Below, one piece after another: positions 6,183 to 12,980 of a stretch of DNA of 13,443 bases (position 1 is its first letter; each line of letters starts with the position of its first letter). This DNA comes from an uncultured Alphaproteobacteria bacterium (lineage in GTDB: Bacteria > Pseudomonadota > Alphaproteobacteria > Caulobacterales > Parvularculaceae). The notes beneath the pieces are model-generated. The model made no database searches and was not told the origin of the DNA. It was given only the letters and a program-made list of their open reading frames with translations. The translations under genes were made by a program, and so were the position numbers. The stretch lies in NCBI GenBank assembly GCA_938003575.1, contig CALKYG010000440.1, positions 1-13,443 of the forward strand, written 5' to 3'.

Positions 6183-6851
6183 ATGCCGATGGGACCGATG
6201 CGAAAAACCGATGGAGCCGACCGGGAGACCGCAGGAAAAACGCGCGGGGTCATTCTCGACCGGCTGAAACGCGGCGGGGAAATGTCGGCGGCCGGTCTTG
6301 GCGAGGCGCTCGGCCTCACGCCGATGGCGATCCGCCTGCAGCTTTACGAGCTGGAAGCGGAGGGCCTTGTCGCCGCCCGCGATCATGTGTCGGGCCGCGG
6401 CCGGCCGACGAAACTCTGGGCGCTGACGGATGAAGCCGCAAAAATCTTCCCTGACGCGCATCAGGGCCTTGCGGTCGAAATGATCCGTTCGGTCGAGGCG
6501 CTGTTCGGCGCCGACGGCCTGAAGAAACTCATCGACCGTCACGGCGCCGCGCAGCGCAAGGCCTACGGCGCCCGTCTCGCCGGCGCGAAAACGCTCGGCG
6601 AGAAGGTGAAGCGCCTCGCCGCCGCGCGCGCCGAGGAAGGCTATATGGCGGAAGCGAAGAGAGACGGCCGCGACTGGATCCTGGTCGAGAACCATTGCCC
6701 GATCTGTTCCGCGGCGAAGGCGTGCACGCGCCTGTGCGCGAATGAGCTGGCGGTTTTCAGCGACGTTCTCGGCGAGGATGTCACGGTCGCGCGCGAAGAG
6801 CATATTCTGCAGGGCGCGCGGCGATGCGCCTATCGGATCGCGGCGAAATAG
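6183..6851 (+). CDS. Winged-helix transcriptional regulator with C-terminal cysteine cluster (ArsR/SufR-like, COG2345 type)
   Basis: A 222-residue protein from ATG 6183; nearby ATGs at 6189 and 6198 are alternatives. Residues 20-85 form a winged helix: RGVILDRLKRGGEMSAAGLG, the recognition helix around LTPMAIRLQLYELEAEGLV, and the wing GRGRPTKLWALT. The C-terminal half is helical and ends in a cysteine-rich segment: C172, C175, C181, C185 and C215 (HCPICSAAKACTRLC ... RRCAYRI). In SufR and related regulators a comparable C-terminal cluster binds an Fe-S centre, so a metal, Fe-S or redox signal is likely here, although the spacing differs from SufR as I remember it. It is divergent from the VOC/reductase operon across 89 bp and is the natural candidate for its repressor and its own autoregulator. 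Confidence 0.75.
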   Translation: MPMGPMRKTDGADRETAGKTRGVILDRLKRGGEMSAAGLGEALGLTPMAIRLQLYELEAEGLVAARDHVSGRGRPTKLWALTDEAAKIFPDAHQGLAVEMIRSVEALFGADGLKKLIDRHGAAQRKAYGARLAGAKTLGEKVKRLAAARAEEGYMAEAKRDGRDWILVENHCPICSAAKACTRLCANELAVFSDVLGEDVTVAREEHILQGARRCAYRIAAK

Positions 6852-6963
6852 CGGGGCGCCGAAGCCGTCCCGGGGCCGGCGGCCGCCGCATCGTCCGTTG
6901 CGGTTGATGCTCCGCCTACGGAATACCACTCTGCGGTTGCGGAATTTGGCATAAAATGCTGCG

Positions 6964-6987
6964 AAAAAACGCCGTCAGACCGGCGTT
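6964..6987 (-). terminator. Intrinsic terminator, minus-strand orientation
   Basis: A perfect 7-bp stem (AACGCCG 6968-6974 with CGGCGTT 6981-6987) encloses a 6-base loop. Read on the minus strand, the stem runs directly into T residues (six T in total, two of them paired). On the plus strand the nearest T tract is eight bases past the stem, so plus-strand termination for the regulator is possible but weaker. Confidence 0.6.
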
Positions 6988-7045
6988 AACCGCGATTTTT
7001 TGAAAAAAGTCACGTTGTTGATTCCAAAGGCGGATTTTGAACCGT

Positions 7046-7110
7046 CCCCCGGGTTATCCCCCGGGTTATCCCCCGCCTTATCCCCCGGGTTATCCCCCAC
7101 TTTATCCCCC
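7046..7110. repeat. Five 12-bp tandem repeats with G-quadruplex potential on the minus strand
   Basis: Units at 7046, 7058, 7070, 7082 and 7094 follow the pattern CCCCC-N3-TTAT. Three are exactly CCCCCGGGTTAT; the others have GCC or ACT in the middle. A sixth C5 run at 7106-7110 closes the array. The complementary strand has six G5 runs separated by 7-base spacers, which satisfies the usual G3+N1-7 quadruplex rule. The array ends about 60 bases before GTA gp1. Confidence 0.85.
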
Positions 7111-7172
7111 TCCCTCCGTGCGCCCTTAGGCTTCCCGTCGAGAGTTGAAATCCGACGACGGCGGAGGAGCCG

Positions 7173-7574
7173 ATGACGAACGAAGAACGAAAGGCGGCGG
7201 CTGAGGCGGCGCGCGATGCGATGATCGCCCGCATATTCGACCTCTCGCTCGAGTTGACGGTCGAGCGCCTCGAAAATGTCGACGCGAAAGAGAAGAAGGA
7301 CAGCATGATTTTCGACCGCGTCGCACGCACGGCGCAGGTCCTCGTCCGGCTCGCCGGTGAGGCGGACGGTCTCGCCGCACGCAAACGCAAGGAAAAGGCC
7401 GATCATGACCAAAGCGGCGAAAACGCCGACGAAGACGCTCGAATCGAGCGCGAAGCCGCCGTTATCCAGCAACGACTCGACCGATTTGTCGATCAGCTTG
7501 CTCGCAGCGCAGCTGCGCGCGGCGTCGGCGCTGATGGCCCTGAAATCGACGCGGGCGGGAGGAACCGCGCATGA
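7173..7574 (+). CDS. GTA gp1, small terminase (TerS)-like protein
   Basis: A 133-residue, highly charged, helical protein. It is assigned from its position directly upstream of the GTA large terminase and from its helical, coiled-coil-like composition (IARIFDLSLELTVERLENV; FDRVARTAQVLVRLAGEA; AAVIQQRLDRFVDQLARSA), which fits the small GTA gp1. There is no obvious HTH, so it probably works through TerL contacts. The start ATG 7173 is preceded by GGAGGAG. The last 170 bases overlap the likely TerL start in another frame. GC3 preference follows this frame up to about 7400 and then switches to the TerL frame, so the C-terminal third is less certain than the rest. It is the first gene of the GTA operon. 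Confidence 0.6.
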   Translation: MTNEERKAAAEAARDAMIARIFDLSLELTVERLENVDAKEKKDSMIFDRVARTAQVLVRLAGEADGLAARKRKEKADHDQSGENADEDARIEREAAVIQQRLDRFVDQLARSAAARGVGADGPEIDAGGRNRA

Positions 7575-8796
7575 ATGGTTCGATGATCATGCGCACGCCT
7601 ATCAGCGATGGCCGCAGGGCGATGACTGGACCGTCTGGCTTCTGCTCGGCGGCCGCGGCGCCGGCAAGACGCGCGCCGGCGCCGAATGGGTGCGCGATTT
7701 CGTGCGCCGGAGCAAAGGCGTCCGCGTCGCGCTTGTTTCTGAAACCTATGCGGACGGAAGGGAAGTCATGATCGACGGAAATTCCGGCCTGTCGCGCATC
7801 GGTCCCGAAATCGAGCGCCCGCGCTACGAAGCCTCGCGCCGGCGCCTCGTCTGGCCGTCCGGATCGGTCGGCTACGTCTTCTCGTCGGAAGATCCCGACG
7901 GGCTGCGCGGCCATCAGTTCGACGCCGCCTGGTCGGACGAGCTGTGCAAATGGAAGCATGCGGAGGAAACCTGGAGCAATCTCCAGCTGGCGCTGCGCCT
8001 CGGCGCGCGCCCGCGTCAGGTCGTCACCACGACGCCGCGTCCGACCGCTCTCCTGAAACGCCTGCTCGCGGCGAAGGGAACCGTCACGCACCGCGCGACG
8101 ACGTATGACAACGCCGCGAACCTTTCCCGCGCTTTCCTCGACGAGATCGCGTCCGTCTATGAAGGGACGAGCCTCGGCCGCCAGGAGCTTCTCGGCGAAC
8201 TCGTCGAAGACGTCGCCGGGGCGCTGTGGACGCACGAGATGATCAGCCTCGCCCGCATTTCGGCGCCCCCGGGCTTTCATTCGTCGCTCGACCGCATCGT
8301 CGTCGCCGTCGATCCGCCGGCGAGCGCCGGCGAAAACGCCGACGAATGCGGCATCGTCGTCGCCGGCGTTCTCAACGCCGATGACGGCGCCGTCGCCTTC
8401 GTGCTCGACGACCGCTCGGCCGGCGGCTTGAGCCCGCGCCAGTGGGCGGCGCGCGCCGTCGCCGCCTATCACGACTACGGCGCCGACCGGATCGTCGCCG
8501 AGATCAATCAGGGCGGCGACATGGTGCGCGAGATCGTGCGCGGCGTCGATCCGTCAGTGCCGGTGCGCGACGTCCGCGCCACGCGCGGCAAGCGGCTGCG
8601 CGCCGAACCCGTCGCCGCGCTCTACGAACAGGGGCGCGTGCGCCATGTCGCGGCGTTCCCGAAACTCGAGGACCAGATGACGAGCTTCACGGGCGAGGGG
8701 GCCAAAAGCCCCGACCGGCTCGACGCGCTGGTCTGGTCGTTGACCGACCTCATGCTGCGCCGGGGCGCCGAACCGCGCATCAAGAAGATTTTATAG
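7405..8796 (+). CDS. GTA gp2, terminase large subunit (TerL)
   Basis: A 463-residue DNA-packaging motor that pumps DNA into the prohead and cuts it. The ATPase domain shows Walker A GGRGAGKT (residues 82-89), Walker B-like FDAAWSDE (172-179) and a TTTPRP coupling motif (208-213). The RNase H-like nuclease domain has D303 (VAVDPP), E367 (VAEINQGG) and D437/D440 (SPDRLDALVW). The phrase LLLGGRGAGKTRAGAEWV is characteristic of GTA and related HK97-type terminases. I chose ATG 7405 because AAGG/AAAAGG motifs precede it and GC3 favours this frame from there. An internal ATG at 7534 is an alternative that would shorten the overlap with gp1. The first 50 or so residues are low-complexity and poorly conserved. 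Confidence 0.93.
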   Translation: MTKAAKTPTKTLESSAKPPLSSNDSTDLSISLLAAQLRAASALMALKSTRAGGTAHEWFDDHAHAYQRWPQGDDWTVWLLLGGRGAGKTRAGAEWVRDFVRRSKGVRVALVSETYADGREVMIDGNSGLSRIGPEIERPRYEASRRRLVWPSGSVGYVFSSEDPDGLRGHQFDAAWSDELCKWKHAEETWSNLQLALRLGARPRQVVTTTPRPTALLKRLLAAKGTVTHRATTYDNAANLSRAFLDEIASVYEGTSLGRQELLGELVEDVAGALWTHEMISLARISAPPGFHSSLDRIVVAVDPPASAGENADECGIVVAGVLNADDGAVAFVLDDRSAGGLSPRQWAARAVAAYHDYGADRIVAEINQGGDMVREIVRGVDPSVPVRDVRATRGKRLRAEPVAALYEQGRVRHVAAFPKLEDQMTSFTGEGAKSPDRLDALVWSLTDLMLRRGAEPRIKKIL

Positions 8797-8849
8797 GAGC
8801 AAGACGTGTTGAGTTGCGTATCGACGTTGGACCAGGCGGAGCGCCGCGC

Positions 8850-9998
8850 ATGAAGCCGCTTCGCCTCCTTTTCGAGAAAAAGCATTCACGGGCGCGCGCG
8901 CTGATCGCGATGTCGCGTCCCGCCCAGCCGGTGTGGACGCCCCGCAACTACGCCGCGCTCGCCAAGGCGGGCTATGAGCGCAACGTCATCGCCTATCGCT
9001 GCATCCGCCTCGTGGCGGAGGCGGCGGCGTCGGCGCCGCTGAGGGTCGTCGATGCGGGCGCCGTGATGACGGATCATCCGCTTCTGGCGCTGCTTGCGCG
9101 CCCGAACGGCGAACAATCCGGCGCGGCGCTGCTTGAAAGCGTGTACGGCCATCTTCAAACGGCGGGGAACGCCTATCTTGAGGCGGTCCTGCTCGACGGC
9201 GAGGCGAGGGAGCTTTACGCGCTGCGCCCCGACCGCATGAAGGCGCTCATCGGCGCATCCGGCTGGGCGGAAGGATGGGAATATTCCGTAGCGGGAAGAA
9301 AAACCGTCTTTCGTCCGGATGCGGACGGCTTTCCGCCGGTCCTGCAGCTGAAGCTCTTTCATCCGACCAACGATCATTACGGGTTGTCGCCGCTTGAGGC
9401 GGCGTCCGGCGCCGTCGATCTGCACAACGCCGCCCTCGCCTGGAACAAGGCGCTTCTCGACAACGCCGCGCGGCCGTCGGGCGCGCTCGTCTACAGGGGT
9501 CCTGACGGCGCCGAGAGCCTCACCGCCGAACAGTTCGAGCGCCTGAAATCCGAACTCGAAGGCGCCTATTCCGGAATCGCCAACGCAGGACGCCCTCTCG
9601 TCCTCGACGGCGGCCTCGACTGGAGGTCCATGTCGCTCACCCCCAGCGACATGGACTTCGTCGAGGCGAAAAACGGCGCCGCGCGCGAGATCGCGCTCGC
9701 CTTCGGCGTGCCGCCGATGCTGCTCGGGATCCCGGGCGACAACACCTACGCCAATTACAGGGAGGCCAATCTCGCCTTCTGGAAACAGACGATCCTGCCG
9801 CTCGTGAAAAAGACGGCGGCGTCGCTGTCGGCGTGGCTCGGGCCGAAATTCGGCGGCGCTTGCGTCGAATGCGACGCGGGCGCGATCGAAGCGTTGTCGG
9901 CGGACCGCGACGCCGCGTGGGCGCGCGTTGCGGCGGCGACCTTCCTTTCGGATGATGAGAAGCGGCGCGCGCTCGGGATAAGGGAGCGCGGCGAATGA
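8850..9998 (+). CDS. GTA gp3, HK97-family portal protein
   Basis: A 382-residue portal, a ring at one capsid vertex through which DNA enters and leaves. Recognisable landmarks are PVWTPRNYAALAKAGYERN (27-45) with YRCIRLVAEAAASAP (49-63), LFHPTNDHYGLSPLEAASGA (169-188), and the C-terminal signature FGVPPMLLGIPGDNTYANYR (285-304) with FWKQTILPL. The start at ATG 8850 is preceded by a GGCGGAG site and gives the usual N-terminus and length. The frame is open further upstream, but that part is a shadow of TerL. The gene follows TerL after 53 bases, and its stop overlaps the next start (ATGA at 9995). Confidence 0.93.
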   Translation: MKPLRLLFEKKHSRARALIAMSRPAQPVWTPRNYAALAKAGYERNVIAYRCIRLVAEAAASAPLRVVDAGAVMTDHPLLALLARPNGEQSGAALLESVYGHLQTAGNAYLEAVLLDGEARELYALRPDRMKALIGASGWAEGWEYSVAGRKTVFRPDADGFPPVLQLKLFHPTNDHYGLSPLEAASGAVDLHNAALAWNKALLDNAARPSGALVYRGPDGAESLTAEQFERLKSELEGAYSGIANAGRPLVLDGGLDWRSMSLTPSDMDFVEAKNGAAREIALAFGVPPMLLGIPGDNTYANYREANLAFWKQTILPLVKKTAASLSAWLGPKFGGACVECDAGAIEALSADRDAAWARVAAATFLSDDEKRRALGIRERGE

Positions 9999-10246
9999 GC
10001 GAGACCGTCCTGAAGCTTTCCGAACTTCGCGTGTCGGTCGCGGTCGGCGCCGCCGTCGTGATTCAGACGGCGCTCGCGCTGTTGTGGTCGGGATCGGCGG
10101 CTGAAAGGCTGGCGCAGCTCGAACGGCGCAGCGACGCCTCGACCGAACTCGTCGTCCGCACGGCGCGGCTGGAAGAGCAGCTTTTCGCGGTGCGCGCCCA
10201 GCTCGCCCGCATTGAAAAGAAAATCGACGCGGAGGGCGGGCGGTGA
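9995..10246 (+). CDS. GTA gp3.5-position small membrane protein
   Basis: An 83-residue protein between portal and protease, the position of the small gp3.5 gene in Rhodobacter-type GTA clusters. It has one hydrophobic segment at about residues 13-32 (VSVAVGAAVVIQTALALLW), followed by a predicted coiled coil (RLAQLERRSD; RTARLEEQLFAVRAQLARIEKKIDAEGG). The start overlaps the portal stop (ATGA) and its own stop overlaps the protease start (GTGA), so it is tightly coupled in the operon. Its role is unknown; attachment of assembling particles to the membrane is only a guess. Confidence 0.7.
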   Translation: MSETVLKLSELRVSVAVGAAVVIQTALALLWSGSAAERLAQLERRSDASTELVVRTARLEEQLFAVRAQLARIEKKIDAEGGR

Positions 10247-10728
10247 CGCAGATTCTCCCCATCGAAGGCTGGGCCGCCGTCTACGACGAGGTCGATCTCA
10301 ACGGCGACATCATCGCGCCCGGCGCGTTCCGGTCCTCGCTGGCGAGATCGGGCGCGCCCGCCGTCAAACTTCTGTATCAGCACGCCGCCGAACAGCCGGT
10401 CGGCCGCTGGCTTCGATTTGAAGAACGCCCGACGGGGCTCTACGCCCGCGGCGAGCTTTATCTCGCGACGCAGACGGCGCGCGAAGTCGCCGAACTCGTG
10501 CAGGCGCGGATCATCGACGGGCTTTCAATCGGCTACCGCACCCTGAGGGCGCACAAAGCGGACGGCGCGCGCCGAATCGTCGAGGCGGAGCTCTGGGAAG
10601 TCTCGATCGTCACTTTCCCGATGGCCCCGAAGGCGCGGCTTGTCCGCGCCGGCGTTGAAGACGCCGCCGACGATGTCATCGCCTTCGCGGACAGCGTCCG
10701 CAAGGCCGCCAGAATTCTAACCGCCTAA
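10243..10728 (+). CDS. GTA gp4, HK97-type prohead protease (peptidase U35)
   Basis: A 161-residue serine protease that cleaves the scaffold-like N-terminus of the capsid protein during maturation. Family hallmarks are GWAAVYDEVDLNGDIIAPGAF (9-29), the catalytic His in LLYQHAAEQPVGRW (H47), the nucleophile Ser in IDGLSIGYR (S95), and the strand EAELWEVSIVTFPMAPKARL (115-134), which holds the probable third catalytic residue. It begins with GTG at 10243, preceded by GGAGGG at 10231-10236 and overlapping the previous stop. The capsid gene follows after 28 bases, as expected for a protease and substrate pair. Confidence 0.92.
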   Translation: MTQILPIEGWAAVYDEVDLNGDIIAPGAFRSSLARSGAPAVKLLYQHAAEQPVGRWLRFEERPTGLYARGELYLATQTAREVAELVQARIIDGLSIGYRTLRAHKADGARRIVEAELWEVSIVTFPMAPKARLVRAGVEDAADDVIAFADSVRKAARILTA

Positions 10729-10756
10729 TCCTGTCAGTGTAAGGAGCAGTAACGAC

Positions 10757-11974
10757 ATGGAAGTGAAATCAACCAGCGCCAACGGAGAGCTGAAGGGCGC
10801 AATGCGCGACTTTCTCTCCGCTTTCGAAAGCTTCAAGGAGGCCAATGACAGCCGCCTCGAAGCGATCGAAACAAAAAGGGACGACGTTCTTCTGTCGGAG
10901 AAGGTCGAGCGCATCAACAAGGCGCTCGCCGAGCAGAAAGCCGCGATTGACCGGCTCTCGCTCGCTGGCAGGCGCCCGCCGCTCGCCGAATCGCGCGACG
11001 CCGACGAAAAGAAGGCGGCTATCGAGCGCTACATGCGCAGCGGAGACGCCGCCGCGATCCATGCGCTTCAGACGAAATCGCTGAACGCATCGAACGACGC
11101 CGAGGGCGGCTATCTCGCGCCGGAGCCGACCGAGCGCATCATCGCGGCGGCGCTCCGAGACATTTCCCCGATCCGTCAGATCGCCAGCGTTCGCGAGATC
11201 GGCTCGACCAGTTTCAAGAAGCCGGTTTCGCTCGGCGGCGCCGCCGCGGGCTGGGTCGGGGAAACCGGCGGCCGCGTCGAATCGGCGGCGCCGACGCTTT
11301 CGTCGATCGACTTCCCGACGATGGAGCTTTACGCGATGCCGGCGGCGTCGCAGGCGCTGCTTGACGACGCCGTCGTCGATATCGAGCAATGGCTCGCCGA
11401 CGAAGTGCAGGGCGAATTCGCCGCGCAGGAAACAGACGCGTTCGTCAACGGCGACGGCGTCAACAAGCCGAAGGGCTTTCTCTCCTACACGGCGAGCGAG
11501 GACAGCGTTCGCGCCGCGAATGAAATCGGCTATGTCGCAAGCGGCGCCGCCGGCGCGTTCGATGCGGCGAGCCCCGCTGACCGCATTCTCGATCTCATCT
11601 ATGCGCCGAAACAGGCCTATCGCGCCAACGGCCGCTTCGTTCTCAACCGCAAGACCTTGTCCGTCGTCCGCAAGTTCAAGGACGCGGACGGCAATTATCT
11701 CTGGCAGCCGTCGATGCAGGCCGGCGCGCCCTCAACGCTGTTCGGCTATCCGGTGACGGAGGTCGAGGAAATGCCGGACATCGCCGCGAACTCGTTTTCG
11801 ATCGCGTTCGGCGACTTCAATCGCTTCTATCTCATCGTCGACCGCCAGGGCGTCCGCATTCTGCGCGATCCCTATTCGGCGAAACCCTATGTCCTCTTCT
11901 ACACGACGAAGCGGGTCGGCGGCGGCGTGCAGAATTTCGAGGCCGTCAAGCTGCTGAAGTTCTCGGCGGCGTAA
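10757..11974 (+). CDS. GTA gp5, HK97-fold major capsid protein
   Basis: A 405-residue capsid precursor. Residues 10-70 form a charged coiled coil (delta/scaffolding domain). Cleavage is expected near residues 107-115, just before EGGYLAPEPTERI (KSLNASNDAEGGYL), leaving about 290-300 residues in the mature shell. HK97-fold signatures include VGETGGRVES, PTMELYAMPAASQALLDDA, DAFVNGDGVNKPKGFL, YRANGRFVLNRKTL, LFGYPVTEVEEMP and the C-terminal FGDFNRFYLIVDRQGVRILR. AAGGAG at 10741-10746 serves as ribosome site. It follows the protease directly, and the following 167 bases are a structured spacer rather than the next gene. Confidence 0.95.
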   Translation: MEVKSTSANGELKGAMRDFLSAFESFKEANDSRLEAIETKRDDVLLSEKVERINKALAEQKAAIDRLSLAGRRPPLAESRDADEKKAAIERYMRSGDAAAIHALQTKSLNASNDAEGGYLAPEPTERIIAAALRDISPIRQIASVREIGSTSFKKPVSLGGAAAGWVGETGGRVESAAPTLSSIDFPTMELYAMPAASQALLDDAVVDIEQWLADEVQGEFAAQETDAFVNGDGVNKPKGFLSYTASEDSVRAANEIGYVASGAAGAFDAASPADRILDLIYAPKQAYRANGRFVLNRKTLSVVRKFKDADGNYLWQPSMQAGAPSTLFGYPVTEVEEMPDIAANSFSIAFGDFNRFYLIVDRQGVRILRDPYSAKPYVLFYTTKRVGGGVQNFEAVKLLKFSAA

Positions 11975-11979
11975 TGCGC

Positions 11980-12048
11980 GCGGGAAGAGTCATTCCGCGC
12001 GCAATCCGGCGCGACGCGCCCCTTTGCCGGCGCGGAACCTCTTCCCGC
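11980..12048. repeat. Long imperfect stem-loop after the capsid gene
   Basis: A 10-bp perfect outer arm (11980-11989, GCGGGAAGAG, with 12039-12048) encloses an 8-bp inner arm (11993-12000, TTCCGCGC, with 12030-12037). A further GC-rich hairpin lies in the loop. No T tract follows, so this is not a standard terminator. It could block mRNA decay and raise capsid expression relative to downstream genes. Confidence 0.7.
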
Positions 12049-12053
12049 CTGCG

Positions 12054-12100
12054 ATCCCGGACCGGCGCCGCGGCGTTTCACGCTGCAGCGCGTCCGGGAT
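12054..12100. repeat. REP-like palindrome
   Basis: A perfect 9-bp inverted repeat, ATCCCGGAC (12054-12062) with GTCCGGGAT (12092-12100), has additional short pairing inside. Read on the minus strand it begins GTCATCCCGGACGCGC, which resembles the dispersed intergenic palindromes common in alphaproteobacterial genomes. It lies next to the preceding stem-loop in the only sizeable gap of the GTA operon. Confidence 0.65.
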
Positions 12101-12141
12101 GACGGGAAAAAGAGTCTGAAACAGGAAGGACGGGTTGCGTC

Positions 12142-12666
12142 ATGTCCCTTACGCTTATATCGCCGCCGGCGGCCGAGCCTGTCTCGCTCGCGGAGTTGAA
12201 AGACCATTTGAAAATCGGCGGCGCCGCCGAGGACGCGCTTCTCGCCGGCCTCATCGTCGCCGCGCGCCAGACGATCGAAGCGAAATTCCAGATCGCCGTC
12301 GTCGCGCAGACCTGGCGGCTGACCCTCGAAGGCCCGGACGATAAGGCGGTGTTGCTGCCGATCTCGCCGGTGCTTTCGATCGACGCCGTCGGCTTATCAC
12401 GCAACGGCGTCGCCGAGGTTCTGGCGCCCGGCGAATATGACGCGCAGACGGGAACGATCGGCCGCGTGCGCACGCATGCGCGCCATTCGGATGCCGATCT
12501 TGTCGTCACCTTCACGGCGGGATGGAGCGATGTCGCCGCCGTTCCGGAAGCGATGAAGCTCGCGATAAAACTTCTCGCCGCGCATTATCATGAAAACCGC
12601 GAAGGCGCGCCGCGCATTCCCGATCTCGCTTCGTTCGTGGCGCCCTACCGCCAGGTGCGGTTATGA
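12142..12666 (+). CDS. GTA gp6, head-tail connector (phiE125 gp8 / HK97 gp6-like)
   Basis: A 174-residue, mainly helical connector that binds below the portal and builds the neck. Typical features are the N-terminus LTLISPPAAEPVSLAELKDH followed by LKI, an acid-rich helix AEDALLAGLIVAARQTIEAK, a beta region (TWRLTLEGPDDKAVLLPISP), VTFTAGWSDVAAVPEAMKLA and a C-terminal helix reaching HYHENREG. It follows the capsid gene after a 167-base structured spacer, with an AGGAAGG motif about 11 bases upstream. Its stop overlaps the start of gp7 (ATGA at 12663). Confidence 0.88.
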   Translation: MSLTLISPPAAEPVSLAELKDHLKIGGAAEDALLAGLIVAARQTIEAKFQIAVVAQTWRLTLEGPDDKAVLLPISPVLSIDAVGLSRNGVAEVLAPGEYDAQTGTIGRVRTHARHSDADLVVTFTAGWSDVAAVPEAMKLAIKLLAAHYHENREGAPRIPDLASFVAPYRQVRL

Positions 12667-12980
12667 TCGGCGCGCTTCGCTATCAGATCGACCTGCTCGA
12701 CCGCGTCGAGACGCCGGACGAAGCGGGCGGCCGCTCGGCGACCTGGTCGCTCTCGGCGACGGTCTGGGCCGCGGTCGACGACTTGCCGTCGATCGGCGTC
12801 GTGGTCGGAGGCCGCGGGCGCCGCGTGCGGCGCATCCGCGCGCTTGTCCGGGCGCGGGCCGGAGTGCTGATCGGCGGGCGCATGCGGCACGCCGGCGTCG
12901 ATTACGACATCGTTTCGATCGAATCCGACGACGAGCGCGGACGGCGCGTCTTCCTCATCGGCGAGGAGGCCGTCGAATGA
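12663..12980 (+). CDS. GTA gp7, head closure / head-tail adaptor protein
   Basis: A 105-residue, beta-rich protein matching phage head-tail adaptor (SPP1 gp16-like) stoppers in size and pattern: IGALRYQIDLLDRVETPDEA near the start, TWSLSATVWAAVDDLPSIGV, R-rich strands (RRVRRIRALVRARAGV), then GGRMRHAGVDYDIVSIESDD and VFLIGEEAVE. Such proteins seal the portal channel after packaging and join it to the tail. The gene overlaps its neighbours at both ends by ATGA, and its C-terminal codons contain the ribosome site for gp8. Confidence 0.85.
   Translation: MIGALRYQIDLLDRVETPDEAGGRSATWSLSATVWAAVDDLPSIGVVVGGRGRRVRRIRALVRARAGVLIGGRMRHAGVDYDIVSIESDDERGRRVFLIGEEAVE

Larger units (their letters stand above)
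6852..7172. other. Non-coding boundary between regulator and GTA operon
   Basis: This 321-base gap contains no convincing gene. From left to right I see a GC-rich stretch, an AT-richer block around 6936-6960 with no confident promoter, a stem-loop (6964-6987), an A/T tract (6996-7009, TTTTTTGAAAAAAG), five 12-bp C-rich repeats (7046-7105), and the ribosome site GGAGGAG (about 7162-7168) of GTA gp1. The GTA promoter is presumably here, but I could not identify it. Confidence 0.5.

Noticed and set aside
6948..6966. Sigma-54 promoter around TTGGCATAAAATGCTGC
   Set aside because: The GG-to-GC spacing is wrong for the -24/-12 consensus.
6986..7000. CtrA-type site (TTAA-N7-TTAA) upstream of the GTA operon
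   Set aside because: Only the first half matches; the second half is TTTT. Too weak to claim.
7046..7110. CRISPR-like array
   Set aside because: Units are 12 bp, directly abutting and without unique spacers, and no cas gene is present.
6975..7472. Minus-strand frame with GDNPGDKAGDNPGD repeats
   Set aside because: The repeats arise from the 12-bp array (a multiple of three, so it stays open). The rest is antisense to gp1, with no ribosome site or domain.
8886..10262. 458-codon minus-strand open frame opposite the portal gene
   Set aside because: The plus-strand portal is unmistakable; the antisense product is Arg-rich with no recognisable motif.
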